Positions 1 to 6,011 of a stretch of DNA of 24,361 nucleotides are shown here, piece by piece. The stretch is from JAAZAI01 sp050942875 (GTDB lineage Bacteria; Verrucomicrobiota; Kiritimatiellia; RFP12; UBA3636): positions 1 through 24,361 of the forward strand of contig JBMNOD010000053.1 of NCBI GenBank assembly GCA_050942875.1, written 5' to 3'. The position numbers and the translations under genes were made by a program. Numbering within the stretch: the first letter of the stretch is position 1; every line of letters starts with the position of its first letter. The notes under the pieces are model-generated. The model ran no database searches and was not told where the DNA came from. It saw only the letters and a list, made by a program, of their open reading frames with translations.

Positions 1-5
1 CGCCC

Positions 6-42
6 CGCCCCGGGGGTTCGCGCGAACCCCCGGGGCGCTTTT
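6..42 (+). terminator. Rho-independent terminator of an upstream plus-strand gene
   Basis: Positions 6-37 form a perfect palindrome (6-19 pairs with 24-37, central CGCG tetraloop), giving a 14-bp GC-rich stem. TTTT follows at 39-42. No T-run follows it on the minus strand, so it most likely ends a plus-strand gene lying left of the window. Confidence 0.75.
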
Positions 43-145
43 CGGTTCTCACCGGAAAGCGCCCTCACTTTAGCATATTTGGCTGAGACAAGATTATGGA
101 AAACCGCTTGTTCGCAAGCCAAGACGAGCAGACGCTCATCTCGTC

Positions 146-263
146 CACGAGGCGCGAGTTGGAAGCGCACGAGTGTGGGAGTTGCGGGAGTTGCCGCAAA
201 AATCGTACCCGTACCCAGCGAAGCGGTTCACGTACTCGTTCACGAGGCGCGAGTTGGGAGCGC
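146..263. repeat. 23-bp direct repeat, two copies 95 bp apart
   Basis: The sequence beginning CACGAGGCGCGAGTTGG occurs at 146-168 and again at 241-263 with a single A/G difference. The second copy is directly preceded by the GTTCAC/GTACTC hexamers of the neighbouring repeat tract. Its function is unknown. Confidence 0.8.
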
Positions 264-310
264 GGGAGCGCGGGGGTTTCCCGCAAGGCGTCGCCATCGG
301 CATCGAAGTC

Positions 311-370
311 GTGAACGGGTACGGGTACGAGAACGTGAACGGGTACGGGTACGTGTACGGGGACGAGAAC
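311..370 (+). repeat. Hexanucleotide GNGNAC minisatellite, ten units
   Basis: Ten contiguous hexamers fit the pattern G-N-G-N-A-C (for example GTGAAC, GGGTAC, GAGAAC, GTGTAC, GGGGAC). The complementary pattern (GTACCC, GTTCAC, GTACTC) lies at about 203-243 in the opposite orientation, so the two tracts could base-pair into an imperfect hairpin or cruciform. Confidence 0.85.
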
Positions 371-413
371 GGCAATGCTCCACCCCGTCCACCCGATCTT
401 CCGTCGAGTCCTG

Positions 414-439
414 CCTGCACACCCCCTGTGGTGTGCAGG
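414..439 (-). terminator. Possible hairpin terminator of the small membrane protein gene
   Basis: A perfect 10-bp stem (414-423 with 430-439) and a 6-nt loop lie 7 nt beyond the stop codon of the minus-strand membrane protein gene. No U-tract follows it on the minus strand, so it is at best a weak intrinsic terminator or a 3'-end stabilising hairpin. Confidence 0.4.
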
Positions 440-446
440 GTACAAA

Positions 447-743
447 TCAGCCCCTCTTATTTCTCAAGGGCTTTGTCGCAGCGTCAATCAACGAGACCAG
501 TGCGGCAAGGACAGTGGAATACAGGCACATCGAAGCCAAAATGACCAGAAGCCCCAGCAAGACGTTTCCCATTGTAGCAAAGGACTCCAACGCGGTGTGT
601 TCGACCCAGAAACGAACGTATCCATTGTAAGTCAACGCCCCTGTCCCACTGTAGATGTCGATGCCAAGCACAAGCATTTGCAGAAAACAACCAAGAACCC
701 ATGCCAGTAAAAAAAGGTTGATCGATTCCTTCGCGAATTTCAT
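447..743 (-). CDS. Small two-helix membrane protein, function unknown
   Basis: This 98-residue protein has two strongly hydrophobic segments, at about residues 8-31 and 57-87. They are joined by a roughly 25-residue polar loop containing aromatic residues (YVRFWVEH). The C-terminus is basic (KPLRNKRG), consistent with a cytoplasmic tail. I do not recognise the family. The ATG at 743 is chosen because the frame upstream of it only runs into an Arg/Glu-rich translation of a simple repeat tract (782-823). No clear ribosome binding site precedes it. The gene lies about 120 bp downstream of hydF on the same strand, and the gap holds a hairpin, a 14-bp tandem repeat and a palindrome, so it may be a separate unit. 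Its base composition is visibly less GC-rich than hydF. Confidence 0.6.
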   Translation of the reverse strand: MKFAKESINLFLLAWVLGCFLQMLVLGIDIYSGTGALTYNGYVRFWVEHTALESFATMGNVLLGLLVILASMCLYSTVLAALVSLIDAATKPLRNKRG

Positions 744-750
744 AATTTTA

Positions 751-776
751 CAAATCGGGGTCTGGGGCGCCCCAGC
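751..776 (-). repeat. GC palindrome, copy 1 of a dispersed intergenic element
   Basis: On the minus strand this 26-bp block contains the perfect 14-bp palindrome CTGGGGCGCCCCAG, followed by ACCC and GATTTG. It matches 14997-15022 on the plus strand at 21 of 26 positions, and all five differences are transitions. In both places a purine-rich tract lies just upstream in the element's orientation. Confidence 0.6.
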
Positions 777-781
777 CACCA

Positions 782-823
782 CTCCTCTCTTCTCTCTCCT
801 CTCTTCTCTCTCCTCTCTTCTCA
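782..823. repeat. 14-bp tandem repeat, three copies, pure polypyrimidine/polypurine
   Basis: The unit CTCCTCTCTTCTCT occurs three times in a row (782-795, 796-809, 810-823), differing only in the last base of the third copy. The minus strand is almost all purine (GA-rich). It lies between the hydF stop and the palindrome at 751-776. Confidence 0.85.
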
Positions 824-832
824 CTTCTCACT

Positions 833-868
833 GTAATCGACCGGTCGCCCAGGCGACCGTCCGATTAC
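833..868 (-). terminator. Long hairpin overlapping the hydF stop codon
   Basis: Positions 833-849 pair with 852-868 over 17 positions with only two mismatches. The innermost 8 bp (CGGTCGCC/GGCGACCG) are perfect. The structure includes the hydF stop codon and is followed on the minus strand by a purine tract, not a U-run. It may act as a transcript 3'-end or stabilising structure. A classical intrinsic terminator would need the missing U-tract. Confidence 0.45.
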
Positions 869-2082
869 ACAAGAACCCCTTGCAGCTTGGCGATCAGCAA
901 CCCGTAGTTGGCGATCGGCACGCCGGCGTCCTGGGCGTCGTGGATGCGACGCCGGACTTCGCGGCGGGGCAGCATGCAGCCGCCGCAATGGACGACCAGC
1001 GCATAGCGGCGCAAATCCTCGGGCCAGCCGACGCCGCTGGCAAACTCGAACACGAGTTCCTTTTTCGTGTAGGCCTTCAGCCACTTCGGAATCTTGACCG
1101 TCCCGATGTCGTCGCACTGGCGGCGGTGCGTGCAGCCTTCGACGACGAGCACCGTGTCGCCATCCCGGAGCGCGTCCAGGGCGTCCACCCCCGCCTTGAG
1201 CACGTCGTAGTCGCCTTTGTACCGGGCGAAGAGGATCGAAAAGGACGTCAGCTCCACATCAAGCGGCACGATGTCGCGCACGGCGGCGAAGACCTGGGAA
1301 TCCGTCACGACCATCCGCGGCGGCGCCGTCAGCGACGCCAGCGTCCGCGCCAGCTCCGCAACCTGCGTCACGACCGCGATGCAGCCGCTGTCGATGATGT
1401 CGCGGATCGTCTGCTGCTGGGGCAGGATCAGGCGCCCTTTCGGCGCCGCCGAGTCGATCGGCACGACGAGCACTACGATGTCGCCGCGCGCGAGCCTGTC
1501 CCCGATGAGCCGCTGGCTGGCGGGCTCGTCGAGCTTGATCTCGGAAACGGCGCGCTTCAACTCCGCCACGCCCGCGCCCGTCAGCGACGACACGGCAAAG
1601 ACCGGCGCCAGGACCTCCGCCGACAGCGCGGCAAGCGCGTCGGCGGCGGTCGGCGAGGCGTCGTCCTTGTTGAGCACGAGGAAGAAGGCGGTGCCGGCGC
1701 GGCGCAATTGCGCGACAAGCTCGCGCTCAAGCGCGCCGACGCCCTCGGCGCCATCGACCACGATCAAGACGAGGTCGGCGCTTCGCAGCTCGAGGCGCGA
1801 GCGGCGCGAGCGCAGGCCGCCGACGTCCGCCTGGTCGTCGTCGAGCCCGGCGGTATCGACGAGCAGCACGGGGCCCAGCGGCAGCAGCTCCATCGACTTC
1901 TTGACGGGGTCGGTGGTCGTGCCCGGCACGGGCGAGACGATCGAGACCGGCTGCCCGGCGAAGGCGTTGAGCAGGCTGGACTTGCCCGCGTTGCGCCTTC
2001 CCATGAAGACGATCCGGACCCGGTCGCCCTCCAGCGTCGCGTTCATGCCTGAATTCATTGCGTGGCTCGGGCTTTCTTCCAT
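865..2082 (-). CDS. hydF: [FeFe]-hydrogenase maturation GTPase HydF
   Basis: HydF is the scaffold on which the 2Fe subcluster of the H-cluster is assembled with HydE and HydG before transfer to [FeFe]-hydrogenase HydA. The 405-residue protein has an N-terminal Era/TrmE-like GTPase domain: Walker A GRRNAGKSS at about 28-36, DTAGLDD at 76-82 and NKDD at 138-141. The C-terminal half carries the diagnostic cluster ligands, C317-x-H319 followed by H365-C366-x-x-C369. The family blocks RQCDDIGTVKIP and ANYGLLIAKLQG are also present, and the length is normal. The start is uncertain: ATGs at 2082, 2058 and 2046 are all possible and none has a strong Shine-Dalgarno. The gene sits 14 nt after the degenerate PDZ protein and probably shares its transcript. 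No hydE, hydG or hydrogenase gene lies in the window. Confidence 0.95.
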   Translation of the reverse strand: MEESPSHAMNSGMNATLEGDRVRIVFMGRRNAGKSSLLNAFAGQPVSIVSPVPGTTTDPVKKSMELLPLGPVLLVDTAGLDDDQADVGGLRSRRSRLELRSADLVLIVVDGAEGVGALERELVAQLRRAGTAFFLVLNKDDASPTAADALAALSAEVLAPVFAVSSLTGAGVAELKRAVSEIKLDEPASQRLIGDRLARGDIVVLVVPIDSAAPKGRLILPQQQTIRDIIDSGCIAVVTQVAELARTLASLTAPPRMVVTDSQVFAAVRDIVPLDVELTSFSILFARYKGDYDVLKAGVDALDALRDGDTVLVVEGCTHRRQCDDIGTVKIPKWLKAYTKKELVFEFASGVGWPEDLRRYALVVHCGGCMLPRREVRRRIHDAQDAGVPIANYGLLIAKLQGVLV

Positions 2083-2096
2083 GCGACTGCGGGGGT

Positions 2097-4421
2097 TCAG
2101 AATGCTTCAAGCGCGGCGGCGGCGTCCACAAGCTCGCCCGCCTCGTCCGCCGACGCCTCGTCGTCAGCATCGGCGGAATCGTCGGCATCGCCCTCCGCTG
2201 CGGGAGCGGCGGCGTCGAGCCTGAACTGGACGACGCGCGGGCTCGCCATGCGCAGGACGTCGAGCTTGAACGCCGTCTCGTCCTTGACGATCGCCTCGAA
2301 TGCCGCGACGTCCTTCACCGGCTTGCCATTGATGCGCGTGACCACCTCGTACTGCTTCACGCCCGCGACGACCGCCTTGCCCTTGGTCTCCATCTTGCAG
2401 ACCACGACGCCCGGCGCGTCGTCGGCCAGATTCAGGTATTCGCGGACTTCGGCCGTCAGGTCGCAGACGGTGATGCCGGCGGCGTCCCACTTGTACGACG
2501 TCGCGGTGGCGTAGTACTTCGGACCGGATTCGACGACGAGCGTCTTCGAGACCTTCTTGCCATCGACGACGAATTCGGCCACGATTTCGGTGCCGACGCC
2601 CATGCGCATGAGCTGCTCGGTCAGGTTGTTCTTGACGGAAGGCCACGGCGTGGGGATGAACTCGTCAAACGCCTCGGCGGGGATTTCGTCGTAGTGCTCC
2701 CAGGGGAAGCGCCCGGAGAACATGGAATCGCCGTCCTCGAGCTTGACCTTCAGCGGCGCCGCGGCGTCGCGGGGGCGCACCGAAAGCAGAATCCAGCCGT
2801 TCTCGACGCCCGCCTTCGCGGCGGACGATTCCGGATGGACCTTCACGACGATGCCGCCAAACGAGCCGTCCTCCGTCATGGAGAGCACGTTCAGGGACTC
2901 GGCGACATCCTTCTGCATCGGCTGCAGATCGAGGCCGATCCAGCCGATGGCGCCGTCCTCCGCGTCGGGGACGGGCTTGACGGCGGCGTCGATGTCCTTG
3001 GGGTCGGGATCGGCGAGCGCGGCGAAGTCCTGCGCGTCGAGGATCATGGTTTGGCTGTACTGGCGGTCGTCCGCGCCGATCGACTGGCGGGCCTCGCGGA
3101 TGTCGACGGCGATCCAGAGCACGTGGCCGTCGCGATCCACCACCTGCAACCCCTCGTCGTCTTTCGTCGGAACATCCAGATCAGGCAGATCGCGCCACCC
3201 CGCATCCAGGGAGTCGAGGCGAATGCGGTTCGAGCGGATTTTCGACTTCCCGGCGCCTGAGGGCGTCAAGCGCACCAACGTGAGCAAGTGGTCGGCGTAG
3301 TCGGCGAAACGCGCCGAACCAAACCGCATCGCCTGGGCCGGGCGCGGCTCGGGCAGCGCGGCGACGACCACGTTCGCCCGCTTGTGCGCAAAGAGGAATT
3401 CGGCATCCGCCGTCGTGCCGTCGGGGAAGAACACGCGGATCCGCTTGAGACGGGTGAAGGCGGCGCGCGCATCGCCGATGTGGATGACGATCCGGGACTC
3501 CGAGACGACGGTGCCCAGCGTCTTGAGCTCGGTCAGCGTCGAGGCGTCGTCGTCGCTGCTCATCCAACGGCGGCGGCGGGAAGCGCCGCCCCGCTGGGGC
3601 TTGACGTTGCGGAAGGAGACCGTGACCGGGAGGGTGGAGTTGGCGGCGGCCTTTTCGGCGTCCGCCGTCACGGCGGCCAGCGCCTCGAGGTCGAGGCTCG
3701 ACCAGGCGGCGGGATCGAAGGCGCCGTCGTCGGCGAGCGTGGAGTTGAAGTTGAAGCCGCAGAGCCGCCCGGCGGCGTCGAACAGCGCGCCGTCCTCCTT
3801 CATCGGAAAGCGCGTGGCGCCGTCCTCGCCCTGCCGCGCCTCCCCGAGGGCGGGGCTGGCGGCGGCGGACAGCTCGGCGTCGCGCCCCGCAAGCCGCCGC
3901 TGCACGGCGACGACGCCTTCGGGCTTGCCGGCGTCGGCGGCCAGCGCCAGCGCCGTTGCGCCCGCCAGCGGCCCGGCCAGCTTGAGCAGCACGGCCTTTT
4001 GCTCCACGAAGACCTTCTCCAGCGTCGCCGCCGCCGTCGCCTCGCCCTTGCCGACCTGGATGGAGGCGATGTTCTCGGGGTTGAGCAGGAGGTCGCGGCA
4101 AAGCACCGTGCCATCGGGCAGCAGGAAGCCCGTCTGGGGGATCGAGCGCTCGTACTCCAAAACACGGGAGATGCCGTAGGAATGATAACGCCCGCAGCCG
4201 GGGCACTTCTCGCTGATCGGCGCGAGGATCGGCTCCTCGACGCCATCGAGCTTCGGCGTGATGGCGATGGAGACGGTTCCCGCCAAAACACGGTCGGCGG
4301 CGGCCTTCAGGCGCCGGGCTTCCGCCTGCTTCTCGGCCGTGTCGCCAAGGGCGGCGGGGGCGGAGGCCAGGACGGCAAGCGCGAGGCAGGACGTGAGAAA
4401 TGTCGAGAAACAAGTTTTCAT
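2097..4421 (-). CDS. Secreted PDZ protein with two catalytically dead trypsin-like domains
   Basis: This 774-residue protein has a signal peptide (residues 1-26, ending near APAALG). Residues about 45-230 resemble a DegP/trypsin fold: TGFLLPDGTVLCRD stands where the His region should be, VEQKAVLLKLAG at the Asp region, and DGALFDAAGRLCGFN where GNSGGPL is expected. All three catalytic residues are missing. Residues about 265-385 look like a second eroded copy (LGTVVSESRIVIHIGDA, then FPDGTTADAEFLF). A PDZ domain follows at about 490-555 and another at about 648-735, then an acidic Asp/Ala/Glu tail. A CPGCGRYH segment at 73-80 could bind metal. AGGAG lies 7 nt before the ATG. It starts 14 nt after the stop of an intact protease, so I infer a regulatory or adaptor subunit acting outside the cytoplasm. 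Confidence 0.8.
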   Translation of the reverse strand: MKTCFSTFLTSCLALAVLASAPAALGDTAEKQAEARRLKAAADRVLAGTVSIAITPKLDGVEEPILAPISEKCPGCGRYHSYGISRVLEYERSIPQTGFLLPDGTVLCRDLLLNPENIASIQVGKGEATAAATLEKVFVEQKAVLLKLAGPLAGATALALAADAGKPEGVVAVQRRLAGRDAELSAAASPALGEARQGEDGATRFPMKEDGALFDAAGRLCGFNFNSTLADDGAFDPAAWSSLDLEALAAVTADAEKAAANSTLPVTVSFRNVKPQRGGASRRRRWMSSDDDASTLTELKTLGTVVSESRIVIHIGDARAAFTRLKRIRVFFPDGTTADAEFLFAHKRANVVVAALPEPRPAQAMRFGSARFADYADHLLTLVRLTPSGAGKSKIRSNRIRLDSLDAGWRDLPDLDVPTKDDEGLQVVDRDGHVLWIAVDIREARQSIGADDRQYSQTMILDAQDFAALADPDPKDIDAAVKPVPDAEDGAIGWIGLDLQPMQKDVAESLNVLSMTEDGSFGGIVVKVHPESSAAKAGVENGWILLSVRPRDAAAPLKVKLEDGDSMFSGRFPWEHYDEIPAEAFDEFIPTPWPSVKNNLTEQLMRMGVGTEIVAEFVVDGKKVSKTLVVESGPKYYATATSYKWDAAGITVCDLTAEVREYLNLADDAPGVVVCKMETKGKAVVAGVKQYEVVTRINGKPVKDVAAFEAIVKDETAFKLDVLRMASPRVVQFRLDAAAPAAEGDADDSADADDEASADEAGELVDAAAALEAF

Positions 4422-4435
4422 GGTGGTGCTCCTGG

Positions 4436-5782
4436 TTATTCGTTTTCCTTGGAGAAGTCGATGACGACGTGGCGGGGCCTGCCGTTGCGCAGAACGATGA
4501 ACAGCGCCTTGTGCTTCGTCTGGATGTTCTCCAGCGCGCGCTTGTGCACGGCGGCGAGATCGTCGAGGGTGACGATGGAAACGCCGTCGACCGACAGGAC
4601 GATGTCGTTCTTCTCGAGATTCGAGCTGGCGTTGCCGCCGCTCTTCACGCCGAAGACGAACACGCCCTTCTGGCGCCGCAGGAAGAGATCGGGCGTCTCG
4701 AACTGGTTGATCGCCTTGGCCGAGAAATCCCAGCGCGGGAACTCGCGCTCCTCGCCCTCGACGGCGCCCTTGGCGCGAGGCTCGATGACGACCGTCGCCG
4801 GCTCCCCGGCGCGGACGATGTCGAGCGTGATGGGATCGGCGTCGGGCAGCAGCCCGAACTGCCGGCGCACCGCCGGCAGATCCTCGTCCGTCATCACCGT
4901 CACCGGCTCGCCGTTGAGGCGGACGATGCGGTCGGACGGCAGGAGCCCCGCCTGGCGCGCGGGGCTGTCGGGATCGGTGCCGGAGACGATCACGCCGTTC
5001 GTGGCGTCGAAGTACATGTCGCGCTGGAAGTCGCGCAGCGGCTGGAGCCGGATGCCGCTCCAGGACCAGTTGACCTTGCCGTTCGTGCGCAGCCGGTCGA
5101 GGATGACCCGGGCGTCGTCGGCCGGGATCGCGAACCCGAAGTTCGCCGTGCGCAGCATCGTGCCCAGCGCATTGATGCCGACGACCTCGCCCGCGGTGTT
5201 CACCAGCGGCCCGCCCGAGTTGCCGGGGCCGATGGAGGCGTCCGTCTGGATCCAGAGGACGTACTCGCTATGCCCGTCGATGTAGCGCTTGGCGCAGGAG
5301 ACGGTGCCGAACGTGAGCGAACGGTTCAGCCCCCACGGCGCCCCCAGCGCGATGACGAACGCCCCCTCCTCCAGCTCGGCGGAACTGCCAAACGTCGCAT
5401 ACGGCACCGTCTCGCCCTCCTTCAGGCGCAGCTTGCAGAGGGCGAGATCCATCGATTTGTCCGACCCGATGCAATCCGCCTCGAAATGGCGCCCATCCGA
5501 GATCAGGCAGCGGATCGACGTGGCCTTGTCAACGACATGCCAGTTCGTGACGAACTCGCCATCGGCGGAAATCGTGAACGCGCTGCCCGAGACGCCTTTC
5601 GAGGCAAGCTTGCCCCGCTCGGTGCTCTCGACGATGCACGTCACGTACAGCACGGCGGGCTGCGCCTGACGCTTGGCCGTGGCGATGATTTCACGAAAAT
5701 CCGCACCCTGATAGGGCGCGGCGGAAAAGGCGAACATGGCAAACGCCGCAACATTGAAAGCAACAAGCAGCTTGATCTTCAT
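4436..5782 (-). CDS. Secreted trypsin-like serine protease with PDZ domains (DegP/HtrA family)
   Basis: This is a DegP/HtrA-type S1C protease, expected to work in protein quality control or regulated cleavage in the cell envelope. From the ATG at 5782 the protein has 448 residues and a signal peptide (MKIKLLVAFNVAAFAMFAFSA). The triad is complete: His82 in TNWHVVD, Asp112 in DKSMDLALCKL and Ser189 in GPGNSGGPL. One PDZ domain spans about 240-335 (DPDSPARQAGLLPSDRIVRL) and a second, weaker one about 370-440 (LEKNDIVLSVDGVSIVTLDDL). An ATG eight codons upstream is in frame, but GGGGAG at 5788-5793 sits 5 nt before the ATG at 5782, which decides the start. A near-consensus promoter precedes it. 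The next gene, a degenerate relative, begins 14 nt downstream. Confidence 0.92.
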   Translation of the reverse strand: MKIKLLVAFNVAAFAMFAFSAAPYQGADFREIIATAKRQAQPAVLYVTCIVESTERGKLASKGVSGSAFTISADGEFVTNWHVVDKATSIRCLISDGRHFEADCIGSDKSMDLALCKLRLKEGETVPYATFGSSAELEEGAFVIALGAPWGLNRSLTFGTVSCAKRYIDGHSEYVLWIQTDASIGPGNSGGPLVNTAGEVVGINALGTMLRTANFGFAIPADDARVILDRLRTNGKVNWSWSGIRLQPLRDFQRDMYFDATNGVIVSGTDPDSPARQAGLLPSDRIVRLNGEPVTVMTDEDLPAVRRQFGLLPDADPITLDIVRAGEPATVVIEPRAKGAVEGEEREFPRWDFSAKAINQFETPDLFLRRQKGVFVFGVKSGGNASSNLEKNDIVLSVDGVSIVTLDDLAAVHKRALENIQTKHKALFIVLRNGRPRHVVIDFSKENE

Positions 5783-5834
5783 CGAGACTCCCCGAGAAAC
5801 GAACATGATGGATCTTGGATGGATTCAAACCGAA

Positions 5835-5863
5835 ATTATCCCGAAACCTGAAAGCAATGTCAA
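5835..5863 (-). promoter_or_regulatory. Sigma70-type promoter of the protease/hydF operon
   Basis: On the minus strand TTGACA (5858-5863) and GATAAT (5835-5840) are separated by 17 nt, matching consensus at 11 of 12 positions. It lies about 50 bp upstream of the protease start, in an AT-rich patch. Confidence 0.8.
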
Positions 5864-5893
5864 ACCCCAATCTGTTTTATTTATTTTTATTAT

Positions 5894-5923
5894 TTGACTT
5901 TTATCATGTCATCAGAGTACACT
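5894..5923 (+). promoter_or_regulatory. Candidate promoter of the antiporter/SNF2 operon
   Basis: TTGACT (5894-5899) and TACACT (5918-5923) are 18 nt apart on the plus strand, back to back with the protease promoter. The leader to the ATG at 6012 would be about 80 nt. The -10 matches consensus at 4 of 6 positions, so the call is moderate. Confidence 0.5.
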
Positions 5924-6011
5924 ACATTGGCGTTCCTTGTAATGACTTCGGAATGCCCCCATGTTGTCTTCTGTCCAGTGGCAGAAGGTGTTTTTTGGTA
6001 TTCAGGTGACT

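Larger units (their letters stand above)
43..446. other. Repeat-rich non-coding region
   Basis: About 400 bp with no credible gene. Open frames here translate to Arg/Thr/Ser- or Val/Pro-alternating peptides that simply mirror hexanucleotide repeats. The region contains a near-perfect 23-bp direct repeat (146-168 and 241-263, one mismatch), a hexamer minisatellite at 311-370, sequence complementary to that minisatellite at about 203-243, and a hairpin at 414-439. Confidence 0.7.

Noticed and set aside
311..370. CRISPR array
   Set aside because: The hexamers are contiguous with no unique spacers of constant length and no cas genes are present.
655..2052. 465-residue plus-strand frame opposite hydF
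   Set aside because: Antisense shadow; hydF carries all family motifs on the minus strand.
3288..5851. Long plus-strand frames opposite the protease pair
   Set aside because: Arg/Gly/Val-rich shadow frames without motifs, start signals or conserved blocks.
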